Part shown: positions 35,031 through 44,109 of the stretch, piece by piece | Layout: the number at the start of each line of letters is the position of its first letter | Numbering within the stretch: the stretch's first letter is position 1 | From: Tabrizicola thermarum | GTDB taxonomy: Bacteria; Pseudomonadota; Alphaproteobacteria; Rhodobacterales; Rhodobacteraceae | NCBI RefSeq assembly: GCF_003574395.1 | Contig: NZ_QMJY01000082.1 | Location: 147,635 to 211,634, forward strand | Direction: 5' to 3' | DNA length: 64,000 bases | Position numbers and translations under genes: made by a program | Notes under the pieces: generated by a model | The model's input: only the letters and a program-made list of their open reading frames with translations | Database searches by the model: none | What the model was told of the DNA's origin: nothing

Positions 35031-37688
35031 ATGGCCTCGCTGAACGACATCCGCTCCACCTTCCTCGACTTCTTCCGCCGCAACGACCACCGGGTGGTGG
35101 AGTCAAGCCCCCTGGTGCCGCGGAACGACCCGACGCTGATGTTCACCAATTCGGGCATGGTGCAGTTCAAGAACCTCTTCACCGGGGTCGAGACGCGGGA
35201 CTACAAGCGCGCCACCACCGCGCAGAAATGCGTCCGCGCCGGTGGCAAGCACAACGACCTCGACAACGTGGGCTATACCGCGCGGCACCATACCTTCTTC
35301 GAAATGCTGGGGAATTTCAGCTTCGGCGACTATTTCAAGGACCAGGCCATCGCCTTCGCCTGGGAGCTTCTGACCAAGGACTTCGGTCTGTCCAGGGACA
35401 AGCTGCTGGTCACGGTCTACCACACGGACGACGAGGCGGCGGCGATCTGGAAGAAGGTTTCGGGCCTTTCGGACGACAGGATCATCCGCATCGCCAGTGA
35501 CGACAACTTCTGGCGCATGGGCCCGACAGGCCCCTGCGGCCCCTGCACGGAGATCTTCTACGACCATGGCCCGCACATCTGGGGCGGGCCTCCGGGCAGT
35601 GCCGAGGAAGACGGCGATCGCTTCATCGAGATCTGGAACAACGTCTTCATGCAGAACGAACAGTTCGCCGACGGGCGGCTGGTTCCGTTGGAGATGCAGT
35701 CGATCGACACCGGCATGGGGCTGGAGCGGATCGGGGCGCTCTTGCAGGGCAAGCACGACAACTATGACACCGACCTCATGCGCAGCCTGATCGAGGCCAG
35801 CGCGAATGTCACCTCGCAAGACCCTGACGGGCCGGGGAAAATCCACCACCGGGTGATCGCCGACCACTTGCGCTCGACCTCGTTCCTGATCGCCGACGGC
35901 GTGATGCCCTCGAACGAGGGGCGCGGCTATGTGCTGCGCCGGATCATGCGGCGCGCGATGCGCCATGCCCATATGCTGGGTGCGCAGGACCCGGTGATGC
36001 ACCGCCTGGTCCCGGCGCTGGTGCGGCAGATGGGCGGGGCCTATCCGGAGCTGTCGCGGGCGCAGGCGCTGATCGAAGAGACGCTGCGGACGGAGGAGAC
36101 GAAGTTCAAGCAGACGCTCGACCGTGGGTTGCGGCTTCTGGACGACGAGCTTGCGGGCCTTCCCGAAGGCGCCGCGCTGCCGGGCGCTGCGGCGTTCAAG
36201 CTGTATGATACCTACGGCTTCCCGCTGGACCTGACGCAGGATGCGCTGCGCGAGAAGGGGAGGGAGGTTGACGTTCAGGGCTTCGATGCGGCGATGGCGG
36301 AACAGAAGGCCAAGGCGCGGGCGGCCTGGTCGGGGACGGGCGCTGCGGGCGACGCGAAGATCTGGTTTGATCTGGCAGAGGAGCACGGGGTCACCGAATT
36401 CCTGGGCTATGACACCGAGACCGCCGAGGGCGTCATCACCGCGCTGGTCCGCGACGGGTCTGTCGTGGGGCAGGCCGAGACGGGCCAGTCCGTGCAGATC
36501 GTGGTGAACCAGACCCCGTTCTATGCCGAAAGCGGTGGCCAGGTAGGGGATGCGGGCCTGATCCGCACCCAGACCGGCCTTGCAGAAGTGACCGATGTGA
36601 AGAAGGCCGCAGGGGTCTTCATTCACATTGCAAAGGTCACGGAAGGCACTGTCATCAAGGGACAACCTGCGAAGCTGGAGGTGGCGCATGCCCGCCGCGC
36701 GGCGATCCGCGCCAACCATTCGGCGACGCACCTGCTGCACGAGGCGCTGCGGCGCCGGCTGGGCGAGCATGTCGCGCAGCGCGGTTCGCTGAACGCTGCC
36801 GACCGTCTGCGCTTTGACTTCAGCCATTCCGCGGCCATCGCCCCGGAGGACCTTCACGCCATCGAATCCGAGGTCAACGCCTTCATCCGCCAGAACGCGC
36901 CCGTCGAGACCCGGATCATGACCCCGGACGACGCCCGCGCCATCGGGGCGCAGGCACTCTTCGGCGAGAAATACGGCGAGGAAGTCCGGGTCGTCTCGAT
37001 GGGCGTGCTGGAGGGCTCGGGCAAGGGCACCGATGGCAAGACCTACAGCCTGGAACTGTGCGGCGGCACGCATGTGCAGCGCACGGGTGACATCGGCGCG
37101 ATGGTGATCCTGTCGGAAAGCGCCTCCAGCGCGGGCGTCCGCCGGATCGAGGCGCTGACCGGTCAGGCGGCGCTGGACCATCTGCGTCAGCAGGACGCGC
37201 GGCTGAACGATATCGCGGCGATCCTCAAGGCCCCGCCGGCAGAGCTTGCCGAGAGAGTCCGCGCGCTGTTCGAGGAACGCAAGGCGCTGGCGAACGAGGT
37301 CGCGCAATTGCGTCGCGAGCTGGCGATGGGTGGCAAGGCCGCAGGTCCGGAGCCAAAGGAAATCAATGGGGTGAAGTTCCTTGCTCAGGTGATTTCCGGC
37401 GTCTCGGGCAAGGATCTTCCGGCACTGATCGACGAGATGAAGGCCCGCCTCGGTTCAGGCGCGGTCCTCCTCATCGCCGACACGGGCGCGAAACCTGCCG
37501 TGGCGGCGGGCGTGACAGCGGACCTTACCGCGAAGCTGTCTGCCGTAACGCTTGTGAAGGCCGCAGCCGAGGCGCTTGGCGGCAAGGGAGGCGGTGGCCG
37601 TCCCGACCTGGCACAGGCGGGCGGCGCCGACATCTCGCAAGCCGATGCGGCGATCAAGGCGGCCGAAGCTGCGATCGGGGCCTCGTGA
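35031..37688 (+). CDS. alaS: Alanyl-tRNA synthetase
   Basis: An 885-residue class II synthetase. The catalytic core starts [26 protein letters not shown], and motif 2 and 3 regions ([38 protein letters not shown]) follow. The editing domain has the zinc-binding [11 protein letters not shown] and [10 protein letters not shown]. The C-terminal oligomerisation (C-Ala) region ends with the glycine-rich [16 protein letters not shown]. Length matches E. coli (876). AAGGA precedes ATG 35031. The stop overlaps the next small gene (GTGATG). Confidence 0.99.
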   Translation: MASLNDIRSTFLDFFRRNDHRVVESSPLVPRNDPTLMFTNSGMVQFKNLFTGVETRDYKRATTAQKCVRAGGKHNDLDNVGYTARHHTFFEMLGNFSFGDYFKDQAIAFAWELLTKDFGLSRDKLLVTVYHTDDEAAAIWKKVSGLSDDRIIRIASDDNFWRMGPTGPCGPCTEIFYDHGPHIWGGPPGSAEEDGDRFIEIWNNVFMQNEQFADGRLVPLEMQSIDTGMGLERIGALLQGKHDNYDTDLMRSLIEASANVTSQDPDGPGKIHHRVIADHLRSTSFLIADGVMPSNEGRGYVLRRIMRRAMRHAHMLGAQDPVMHRLVPALVRQMGGAYPELSRAQALIEETLRTEETKFKQTLDRGLRLLDDELAGLPEGAALPGAAAFKLYDTYGFPLDLTQDALREKGREVDVQGFDAAMAEQKAKARAAWSGTGAAGDAKIWFDLAEEHGVTEFLGYDTETAEGVITALVRDGSVVGQAETGQSVQIVVNQTPFYAESGGQVGDAGLIRTQTGLAEVTDVKKAAGVFIHIAKVTEGTVIKGQPAKLEVAHARRAAIRANHSATHLLHEALRRRLGEHVAQRGSLNAADRLRFDFSHSAAIAPEDLHAIESEVNAFIRQNAPVETRIMTPDDARAIGAQALFGEKYGEEVRVVSMGVLEGSGKGTDGKTYSLELCGGTHVQRTGDIGAMVILSESASSAGVRRIEALTGQAALDHLRQQDARLNDIAAILKAPPAELAERVRALFEERKALANEVAQLRRELAMGGKAAGPEPKEINGVKFLAQVISGVSGKDLPALIDEMKARLGSGAVLLIADTGAKPAVAAGVTADLTAKLSAVTLVKAAAEALGGKGGGGRPDLAQAGGADISQADAAIKAAEAAIGAS

Positions 37689-37978
37689 TGCCGACTGCGC
37701 TCTGGATTGCCCATGTCCATGTGACCGATGCCGAAGCCTATGGCCGCTATGCCAGGGAAGCCGGTCCCGCCATTGCCGCTCATGGCGGGGTATTCCTGGC
37801 CCGCGGCGGGCGCTATGTGCAGCTGGAAGGCAACGACCGCGCCCGAAACGTCGTCGCGCGGTTTCCAAGCCTTGAGGCGGCGGTGGCCTGCTACAACTCT
37901 CCCGAGTATCAGGCCGCCCTTGCCCATGCAAAGGGCGCGTCCGTCCGCGATCTTATGGTCGTGGAGGAGATCGAGTAA
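37688..37978 (+). CDS. DUF1330 family protein
   Basis: A 96-residue dimeric alpha-beta barrel protein of the DUF1330 family (IAHVHVTDAEAYGRYAREAGPAIAAHGG; ARFPSLEAAVACYNSPEYQAAL). The function is unknown; the fold is shared with small monooxygenase-like and stress proteins. The start is ATG 37688, overlapping the alaS stop as TGATG; GTG 37685 is also in frame. It is translationally coupled to alaS. Confidence 0.88.
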   Translation: MPTALWIAHVHVTDAEAYGRYAREAGPAIAAHGGVFLARGGRYVQLEGNDRARNVVARFPSLEAAVACYNSPEYQAALAHAKGASVRDLMVVEEIE

Positions 37979-38089
37979 GGTTTACCTTGAATTGATTGGA
38001 TTATCTTTCCAGACCCTGCCGTTTTCTGCTAGACTCGCCAGAAAAAGAGGAACCGGGCAGATGATCCTTTCCATGCTTGGGGCACGCTG

Positions 38090-38884
38090 ATGTGTCGCTG
38101 GGCCGCTTACACGGGTGCGCCGATCTTCCTTGAGGAGATCGTCAGCCGCCCCGGGCATTCGCTGATCCACCAATCGCACTGTGCCACGCAATGCCACACG
38201 GCGATCAACGCCGACGGGTTCGGCATCGCCTGGTATGGCGCAAAGCCCGAGCCGGGGCTTTTCCGCGATGTCCTTCCGGCCTGGTCGGATCCGAACCTGA
38301 AAAGCCTGACCGCGCAAGTCCAGTCGCATCTGTTCCTTGCGCATGTCCGCGCCAGCACCGGCACGGCGACCAGCCGCAACAACTGTCACCCGTTCACCCA
38401 TGGGCGGTGGAGCTTCATGCACAACGGGCAGGTCGGCGGCTACGAAGCCTTCCGCCGCGATGCCGACATGATGATCCCGGAAAGCCTCTACCCGCATCGC
38501 AAGGGTGCGACCGACAGCGAAGCCCTGTTTCTTGTCGCGCTGGCCGAAGGGCTGGATGACGATCCGCGTGGCGCGCTGGAAAGGGCAGCGGCGCGGTTCA
38601 TCGGGTTGGCCCGCCGGAAAGGTGCGGCGCCCTATCTGCGGATGACGGCGGCGCTGTCGGACGGCAAAAGGCTATATGCCGTGCGCTATGCGACCGATGA
38701 CGCGGCACCGTCGCTGTATCACCGCTGGTCAGACAGCCGGCAGGGCCAGGCGGTCGTCTCCGAGCCTTTGGAAGCCGAAGAAGGCGGGTGGGAGGAAGTG
38801 CCCCCGTCCAGCTTCTGCACCTTCGACGGGGCAGAGGTCAGCGTCGAGGACTTCTTCCCCTGTCGACTGGCCGCCGCGGCGTGA
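38090..38884 (+). CDS. Class II glutamine amidotransferase (YafJ/EgtC-like)
   Basis: A 264-residue stand-alone glutaminase-type Ntn hydrolase. The nucleophile is Cys2, exposed after Met removal (MCRWAAYTGAPIFLEE). Other landmarks are HQSHCATQ, INADGFGIAWYG, FLAHVRASTGTATSRNNCHPF and WSFMHNGQVGGY. The length and motifs fit the YafJ group, whose function is mostly unknown; EgtC (gamma-glutamyl hydrolase of ergothioneine synthesis) is a relative, but no other egt gene is present. A weak GGGG ribosome site precedes ATG 38090. Convergent with the sigma operon, 32 bp apart. Confidence 0.9.
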   Translation: MCRWAAYTGAPIFLEEIVSRPGHSLIHQSHCATQCHTAINADGFGIAWYGAKPEPGLFRDVLPAWSDPNLKSLTAQVQSHLFLAHVRASTGTATSRNNCHPFTHGRWSFMHNGQVGGYEAFRRDADMMIPESLYPHRKGATDSEALFLVALAEGLDDDPRGALERAAARFIGLARRKGAAPYLRMTAALSDGKRLYAVRYATDDAAPSLYHRWSDSRQGQAVVSEPLEAEEGGWEEVPPSSFCTFDGAEVSVEDFFPCRLAAAA

Positions 38885-38916
38885 TCACGGTCTGAGACCG
38901 GTCTGGCCCCGACTCC

Positions 38917-39330
38917 TTACGATCCTGACGCCGCTTTCGCGTCCAGTCGGTCCAGAAAGACGCGCTGGACTTCCTCCATCAGGGCATCGATGTCGGCCCG
39001 GAAGTCGGTCATCGCCGCTTCTGCATCGCTGCGCACATAGGGTCGGGCTCTGGCCGCCTCGACGACGGCCTTGCGCGACTGGAGAAGGTCGCGCAGCAGG
39101 GGCCGCAGGCGTGGCAGCTCGGCGCGGAGGGCCTGGCGAAGGTCCTGGCGAAGGTCGTCCGGCAGCCGTGCCGCCGCCGCCTCGGGCCCGAGAAGATCGG
39201 CCCGTGCGTCGCGCAGTCTGGCCCAGGCCCCAAGGGCCACCGCATTGCCGAAAAGCGACAGGATCAGCGCACAGACCAGGGCGATGCGTCCCCAGGAACG
39301 GCGCGGTGTGACAGGAGCGGGCGATGTCAT
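38917..39330 (-). CDS. Membrane-anchored periplasmic heavy-metal-sensor-like protein (CnrX/ZraP fold), no His or Cys
   Basis: A 137-residue protein with one N-terminal membrane segment (about residues 15-37, IALVCALILSLFGNAVALGAW) and a helical periplasmic domain rich in Arg, Leu and Ala (LPDDLRQDLRQALRAELP; then a helix FRADIDALMEEVQRVFLDRL). This is the layout of CnrX/ZraP/Spy-type periplasmic sensors and chaperones. It contains no histidine or cysteine and only two internal Met residues, so it lacks the ligands CnrX uses for Ni/Co. It therefore senses another cue or works as a chaperone-type sensor. It starts one base after the stop of the 93-residue gene. Last gene of the operon. Confidence 0.7.
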   Translation of the reverse strand: MTSPAPVTPRRSWGRIALVCALILSLFGNAVALGAWARLRDARADLLGPEAAAARLPDDLRQDLRQALRAELPRLRPLLRDLLQSRKAVVEAARARPYVRSDAEAAMTDFRADIDALMEEVQRVFLDRLDAKAASGS

Positions 39331-39331
39331 C

Positions 39332-39613
39332 CTAGTTCCCCAGACCAAGCAACTCGGCAATGACAGAGATCTCGTCCGGGGCCGCAGGAGCCGCCAGATA
39401 GCCCGATAGCGCGGCCAGCCCGAGGAGAAAGAGGAAGAGCGCCGCAACCGGCAAAGGCTGGACCAGAACCTCGGAAAGCGGCAGTCGAACCGGCTTCGAG
39501 GGCTCCACCAGCCGGGTGAGAACGGCCCGTGACAGCGGGGCGATATCCTCGGCGCCGGCATACAGCGCACGGGCGAGGGCTGCATCCATCGCATCGTCAT
39601 CCGGTTGTGTCAT
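39332..39613 (-). CDS. Single-pass membrane protein, probable anti-sigma factor (CnrY-like by context)
   Basis: A 93-residue protein with an N-terminal cytoplasmic-type stretch (MTQPDDDAMDAALARALYAG, then LSRAVLTRLV), one membrane segment (about residues 54-73, PVAALFLFLLGLAALSGYLA) and a short periplasmic tail. Its ATG overlaps the sigma-factor stop (ATGA), and it is followed by a CnrX-like periplasmic protein. Size and topology match CnrY, the 95-residue membrane anti-sigma factor of Cupriavidus. The function is inferred from position and shape; I see no clear sequence match. Confidence 0.6.
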   Translation of the reverse strand: MTQPDDDAMDAALARALYAGAEDIAPLSRAVLTRLVEPSKPVRLPLSEVLVQPLPVAALFLFLLGLAALSGYLAAPAAPDEISVIAELLGLGN

Positions 39614-40161
39614 TCCAATTCCCCCGATGTGATGTCTCTGAGCGCGGCACGGGCGCGGACCAGAAGCTGTTCGACCGCCCCGGGGCTGATGCCCAGTGTG
39701 GCGGCAATTTCGGCAGTCGTCAGCCCGCCGGCGGCGCGCAACAGAAGCGCCTGTCGCTGTCGGCCCGGCAGGGTGCTCAATGCCTGATGGGTCCGGGCCA
39801 GAACCTGCCGGGCGGCAAGGTCCCGTTCCGCGCCGGGTTGCGGGTCCTGCGGGTCGGGGACCGCCTCAAGCCCGAGGAAGCGGCGAAATCCGGTCCGGCG
39901 GTTGCGGTCGATCGCAAGGCGCAGGGCGATCCGGTAGAGCCAGGTCGCGGGCGATGCAAGCGCCGGATCGTATCGGGATGCCGCCGACCAGACCCGGAGG
40001 AAGGTTTCCTGGGCCAGGTCCTCTGCCTCGTGCGGGGTGGTCAGGACCCCGGTCAGGAAACGGCGCAGGCCCGGCCCGTGGCGGCGTATCAGAAGGGCCA
40101 TCGCCTGCCTGTCACCAGCCGCAAGCGCAGCCATCGTCTGCCGATCCTCGTCCGCCGCCAC
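39610..40161 (-). CDS. ECF-type RNA polymerase sigma factor
   Basis: A 183-residue sigma-70 family protein with only regions 2 and 4. Region 2: LLIRRHGPGLRRFLTGVLTT, EDLAQETFLRVWSAA and SPATWLYRIALRLAIDRNRR. Region 4: LSTLPGRQRQALLLRAAGG, then TAEIAATLGISPGAVEQLLVRARAAL, a clear helix-turn-helix. It is followed, with overlaps or 1-bp spacing, by a single-pass membrane protein and a CnrX-like periplasmic protein, as in cnrYXH-type systems, and preceded by a secreted small protein in the same direction (85 bp gap). Probably autoregulated and held at the membrane until a periplasmic signal arrives. The target genes are unknown. Confidence 0.92.
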   Translation of the reverse strand: MAADEDRQTMAALAAGDRQAMALLIRRHGPGLRRFLTGVLTTPHEAEDLAQETFLRVWSAASRYDPALASPATWLYRIALRLAIDRNRRTGFRRFLGLEAVPDPQDPQPGAERDLAARQVLARTHQALSTLPGRQRQALLLRAAGGLTTAEIAATLGISPGAVEQLLVRARAALRDITSGELE

Positions 40162-40246
40162 CCGTGTCCTCGCCCGCCTTCGGTCTCAGCTTGGTCAATC
40201 TGCCCGGGGAAACAAGACCCGGCCCGGATCGGTCTGCCTGTTGCCA

Positions 40247-40540
40247 TCAGTCGCCCCGCGTGAGGCTGCGGTCGCGGGTGCGGGTGTTGCCTTGCGGGCC
40301 GGTGACGGTGACATTGATTGCAAGATAGCCACGTTCGGCCGTCCGGATCCGGGTCCTGGAGGCGGTCTTGCCGTCAGGCCCGGTCAGAAGCGTCTGCCGC
40401 GTGCAGGTCGACTGACCCTCGGCCCGCGCACAGTCGCGCGAGATGACGGCGCTGCCGCCACGGTCGCCGGTTACGGTCACGTCGGCAAAGGCCGGGCTCA
40501 TCGGAACAGTCAGGACGGCGATGAGGAGGAAACGGCGCAT
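40247..40540 (-). CDS. Small secreted protein preceding the sigma factor
   Basis: A 97-residue protein with a Sec signal peptide (MRRFLLIAVLTVPMSPAFA); the mature part of about 78 residues is rich in Thr, Arg and Gly (DVTVTGDRGGSAVISRDC; TVTGPQGNTRTRDRSL). It has exactly two cysteines 11 residues apart, probably a periplasmic disulfide. The two TVTG...G segments look like an internal repeat. The start at 40540 has AAGGAT upstream. It is the first gene of a run with the sigma factor and its two partners, so it may be a signal-transmitting or target protein of that system. I do not recognise a family. Confidence 0.7.
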   Translation of the reverse strand: MRRFLLIAVLTVPMSPAFADVTVTGDRGGSAVISRDCARAEGQSTCTRQTLLTGPDGKTASRTRIRTAERGYLAINVTVTGPQGNTRTRDRSLTRGD

Positions 40541-40774
40541 GGGGTTATCCTTGTTCGGGGCGGTTGGGCCGGAAGTGGGGCGACGCAAGACCATCCCGCG
40601 TCGTATCAGGCTTTACGCAGCTGCGGGACTGTCCCTACGCTGAGGAATGCAGCAAAGTTGAACCAGATGCGCGACACGCCACGAAGTATGCTGTCGCATG
40701 CTGATAAAACCATGGATTTCCACGAAAAATCTGGCTATGCGCGAAATTGACCTGCCCGAGACCGGACCCGAAAC

Positions 40775-42055
40775 ATGCCGATTCCCGACCATCCGCTCCG
40801 CTATGCCACCGTCAACGAACTGCATGCGCGGCCGTTCCCGTCCCTGGAGGTGCCCTCGACCGCAGTCTATGTGGCGATCAAGGAGCCGGTGCAGGCCCAG
40901 AACCGGGACCGGGGGAAGGACCTTGCCCATCTTCTGGCTTTGCTGGACCGCAACGGGTCGGCCCATCCACAACCCGGCGCCACGCATTTCCAGGGCCCGA
41001 TCGGCCGGGCCGAGCTGAAATGGGAAAGTCACACCGAGTTCGTGACCTATACGGCCTTCACCAAGGGGGTCTCGGCGCGTCCGTTCGATCCGACTGAAGC
41101 CGAGGTTCTGCCGGAAGACTGGCTGTCGCAAGCCCCCGGCAAACGGCTCGCGTCGGTTCTGATCCGGATCGAGGCGATGCCGCCAAGCGAAGAGGATCTG
41201 CTGAACCGGCTGGACGCATGGTTCGTGCCCGAAAGCCTGGCGGTCAGCCGTGTAGTGGACGGCGCGGCAGTGGTGGCGGGGGATTTCCGGATAGATCCGG
41301 CGGGACACATGCGGTTCGCGGTGTTTGTCGCCCCTGGCACCGGGCCGCGGCGGGTCGGGCGGATCGTGCAGCGGCTGTGCGAGATCGAGACCTACCGGGC
41401 GATGTCCATGCTGGGGCTGATGCGGTCGCGGGATCTCTCCGCGCGGCTGAATGCGCTTGACCCCAGGCTTTCGGCCCTTGTCTCCGGCCTCGACAATCCC
41501 GAACCGGCCCCCGAGGTGGCGCTGCACGATCTGCTGACCATCTCGGCCGAACTGGAAAGTCTGGCGGTGCAGTTTTCGTTCCGCTTTGGCGCGACGGCGG
41601 CCTATGAGGCCATCGTCAACCAGCGGATCGAGGTTCTGCGCGAGCAGCGCATTCACGGGCGCCAGACCTTTGCCGAGTTCATGATGCGCCGCTATGACCC
41701 GGCGATGCGGACGGTGAAGTCGTCGGAAAGCCGGTTGAAGGCCATGGCCGAACGGGCCGAGCGTGCGGCCGAGCTGCTTCGGACGCGGGTGGACGTGGAG
41801 CGGTCGGCGCAGAACCAGAAGCTTCTGGAAAGCATGGACCAGCGGGCCGACCTGCAACTTCGTTTGCAGCGGACGGTCGAGGGACTGTCGACTGTGGCGA
41901 TCAGCTATTACGCAGTCAACCTCGCCGCCTATCTGCTGGAGCCGGCGGCTTATGCGCTGCACATCAGCCATGGCGTGCTTCTGGCGGGGCTGGTGCCGGT
42001 GGTTGTGCTGGCAGTCTGGCTGATGGTCCGGCGGATACGGAAGACGCTGCACTGA
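40775..42055 (+). CDS. DUF3422 family membrane protein
   Basis: A 426-residue protein of the DUF3422 family: a long soluble N-terminal region starting HPLRYATVNELHARPFPSL, with CEIETYRAMSMLGL and MRSRDLSARLNAL in the middle, and two membrane segments at the C-terminus (about 368-390 and 394-415) ending in MVRRIRKTLH. The function is unknown; the layout (cytoplasmic domain, C-terminal hairpin anchor) suggests an inner-membrane-associated protein. It stands alone, divergent from the sigma operon across 234 bp and convergent with the ABC permease gene. Confidence 0.88.
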   Translation: MPIPDHPLRYATVNELHARPFPSLEVPSTAVYVAIKEPVQAQNRDRGKDLAHLLALLDRNGSAHPQPGATHFQGPIGRAELKWESHTEFVTYTAFTKGVSARPFDPTEAEVLPEDWLSQAPGKRLASVLIRIEAMPPSEEDLLNRLDAWFVPESLAVSRVVDGAAVVAGDFRIDPAGHMRFAVFVAPGTGPRRVGRIVQRLCEIETYRAMSMLGLMRSRDLSARLNALDPRLSALVSGLDNPEPAPEVALHDLLTISAELESLAVQFSFRFGATAAYEAIVNQRIEVLREQRIHGRQTFAEFMMRRYDPAMRTVKSSESRLKAMAERAERAAELLRTRVDVERSAQNQKLLESMDQRADLQLRLQRTVEGLSTVAISYYAVNLAAYLLEPAAYALHISHGVLLAGLVPVVVLAVWLMVRRIRKTLH

Positions 42056-42081
42056 AGCGTCTCCCCTTGCGCTGTCGGCTT

Positions 42082-42107
42082 CTCCTCGCCGCTGACCGGG
42101 CGAGGAG
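42082..42107. terminator. Hairpin between convergent DUF3422 and permease genes
   Basis: A 9-base perfect stem ctcctcgcc / ggcgaggag with an 8-base loop in the 71-bp space between two convergent stop codons. No U-run follows on either strand, so it could be an inefficient or Rho-assisted terminator. Confidence 0.4.
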
Positions 42108-42126
42108 CGCCAGGCGGCGATCAGCG

Positions 42127-43038
42127 TTATCTGCCGCGAATCCGCGGGTCGAGGGCGTCGCGCAAGCCGTCGCCGATGTAGTTCACCGACAACACGGTCA
42201 GCGAGATGGCAAGGCCCGGCCAGACCACGCGCTCGGGGTAGACCTGCATGTATTGCAGGCCGTCGAACAGCAGGCGCCCCCAGGTCGGGAAGTCGGGTGG
42301 AAAGCCAAGACCCAGGAATGACAGCACGGATTCGGTGATGATCGCCTCGGCCACACCCAGGGTCGCGGCGACCATCACGGGCGAGACCACATTGGGCAGG
42401 ATGTGGCGCAGGATGATCCGGTTGGGCTTTGCGCCGATCGACCGCGCGGCCAGAACATACTCCCGCTCTTTCAGCGTCAGGACTTCGCCCCTGACGATGC
42501 GGGCCGTCGCCATCCAGGACGTGATGCCGATGGCGAAGACGATCAGCGTGAAGGCCCCTAGTTCCGGACCGATGACCCCGGCGATGCGGTCACGAAACAG
42601 CATGACCATGACAAGAAGCAGAGGGATCAGCGGCAGCGCCAGGAACATGTCGGTCAGCCGCATCAGGGGGCTGTCGAGACGGCGGAAGTAGCCCGCAAGG
42701 ATCCCGATGAAGGTCCCGAAGACGATGGCGATGACCATGGCGACCAGGCCCACGGCCAGCGAGACGCGACCGGCCAGCAGCATCCGCGCCAGCATGTCTC
42801 GGCCAAGCTGATCGGTCCCAAGCGGGAAGCGCAGGGAAGGGCCCTGATTCTTCAGCTTGATCGCCTCGGCCACCGAGAGTTTTTCGGGAATCCAGAGGTA
42901 GGGACCGATCAGCACGGCCGCGATCAGGATCCCAAGGGTGACAAGACCGAACAGCGCGCCCTTGTGCGTGCGGAACTGGTTCCAGATGTCGCGCATCTGG
43001 CTGCTCGGCTTCGGTTGCGTGGTGCTGACGTCAGTCAT
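42127..43038 (-). CDS. Dipeptide/oligopeptide-type ABC transporter permease (DppC/OppC family)
   Basis: A 303-residue inner-membrane permease with about six membrane segments; the OppC-type N-terminal segment (HKGALFGLVTLGILIAAVLIGPYLW) is followed by a periplasmic loop with FPLGTDQLGRDMLARMLLAGRVSL. The ATPase-contact EAA loop reads EREYVLAARSIGAKPNRIILRHILPN. The start at 43038 (MTDVSTTQ) overlaps the end of the other permease gene by 8 bp; the ATG at 43065 is rejected because it deepens the overlap. Last gene of the dppDF-type ATPase, binding-protein and permease operon. Confidence 0.94.
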   Translation of the reverse strand: MTDVSTTQPKPSSQMRDIWNQFRTHKGALFGLVTLGILIAAVLIGPYLWIPEKLSVAEAIKLKNQGPSLRFPLGTDQLGRDMLARMLLAGRVSLAVGLVAMVIAIVFGTFIGILAGYFRRLDSPLMRLTDMFLALPLIPLLLVMVMLFRDRIAGVIGPELGAFTLIVFAIGITSWMATARIVRGEVLTLKEREYVLAARSIGAKPNRIILRHILPNVVSPVMVAATLGVAEAIITESVLSFLGLGFPPDFPTWGRLLFDGLQYMQVYPERVVWPGLAISLTVLSVNYIGDGLRDALDPRIRGR

Positions 43039-44038
43039 AGCGGATCCTGGGATCGAGAAGGCCATACAGGATGTCGGCGATCAGGTTGAAAAGGACGATC
43101 AGGACCGCGAAGATGAAGGCGATCGTCTGCACCATCGGGATGTCGTTGCCCTGGATCGCCCCGATCAGCGCCGCGCCGATGCCGTTCACGCCAAAGAGGT
43201 TCTCGGTGACGATGGCGCCTCCGAAGATGGCGGGAATGCCCAGGGCGATCACGGTGACAACCGGGATCAGCGAGTTGCGCAGGACGTGTTTCAGGACCAC
43301 GGTGCGTTCCGACAAGCCCTTGGCCCGGGCGGTGCGCACATAGTCCATCCCCATGTTGTCCAGCATCGAGGATCGCATGTAGCGGCTGATCGCAGCGGCG
43401 TTTGCCAGGCCCAGGGTCATCACCGGCATGGCCATCTGCCGGACCTGCTTGAGGAAACTTTCCCAGTCGTTGACCACAAGCTGCGTGTCGTACTTTGTCG
43501 GGAACCAGCCCAGCCAGACCGCGAAGATGATGATGAGAAGCGTGCCGGAAAAGAAGGTAGGCACGGAAAAGCCGATCATCGCGAACATCGTTCCGGCCTG
43601 GTCGAACCAGGAATACTGACGGTAGGCGGAATAGATGCCGATCGGGACCGCGATCAGGACGCCGACAAGATAGGCGGTCCCGATGACCGTCAGGGTCTGC
43701 GGCAGACGCTGGCCGATGATGGTGAAGACGGGGCTGCGCGACTGCCAGGACAGGATGCGCAGCTCGCCTTCGGACCAGGTGGTGCCGAACCAGCTGTCGA
43801 ACAGGTAGGCGGGCTCGACCCAGAAGAACTGCCGGAGCCACAGGAAATAGCGGACAAAGACGGGTTGATCGGCGCCCATGGCCTCGATCATCTTCTGACG
43901 GACGTCAGGGGGCACGGTCAGAGGAATGTCGGACAGCGGCGATCCGGGCGCCAGATCGACCAGCAGGAAGATCACCAGGCTGATGACCAGAAGGGTCGGA
44001 ATAGCCAGCATCAGCCTGCGAAGCGTGAAGGTAAGCAT
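43031..44038 (-). CDS. Dipeptide/oligopeptide-type ABC transporter permease (DppB/OppB family)
   Basis: A 335-residue permease with the DppB N-terminus (LTFTLRRLMLAIPTLLVISLVIFLLVDLAPGSP), a large periplasmic loop, about six membrane segments and the EAA loop MDYVRTARAKGLSERTVVLKHVLRNS. It ends in the typical ADILYGLLDPRIRYD. Forms the channel with the DppC-type permease, with which it overlaps by 8 bp. A 12-base-stem hairpin separates it from the upstream binding-protein gene. Confidence 0.95.
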   Translation of the reverse strand: MLTFTLRRLMLAIPTLLVISLVIFLLVDLAPGSPLSDIPLTVPPDVRQKMIEAMGADQPVFVRYFLWLRQFFWVEPAYLFDSWFGTTWSEGELRILSWQSRSPVFTIIGQRLPQTLTVIGTAYLVGVLIAVPIGIYSAYRQYSWFDQAGTMFAMIGFSVPTFFSGTLLIIIFAVWLGWFPTKYDTQLVVNDWESFLKQVRQMAMPVMTLGLANAAAISRYMRSSMLDNMGMDYVRTARAKGLSERTVVLKHVLRNSLIPVVTVIALGIPAIFGGAIVTENLFGVNGIGAALIGAIQGNDIPMVQTIAFIFAVLIVLFNLIADILYGLLDPRIRYD

Positions 44039-44073
44039 GCGCGGGGCGCCCCGGATCGAAGGAAGGAAAAGGT

Positions 44074-44101
44074 CGCGGGGCCGGATCGCTCCGGCCCCGC
44101 G
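44074..44101 (-). terminator. 12-bp-stem hairpin between binding-protein and permease genes (attenuator or 3'-end stabiliser)
   Basis: The perfect stem cgcggggccgga (44074-44085) / tccggccccgcg (44090-44101), loop tcgc, starts 9 bases after the binding-protein stop on the minus strand. No real U-run follows (gacctttt comes only after the stem in the minus reading). This position is typical for structures that stabilise the abundant binding-protein mRNA and reduce read-through into the permeases. Confidence 0.65.
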
Positions 44102-44109
44102 GGATCAGG

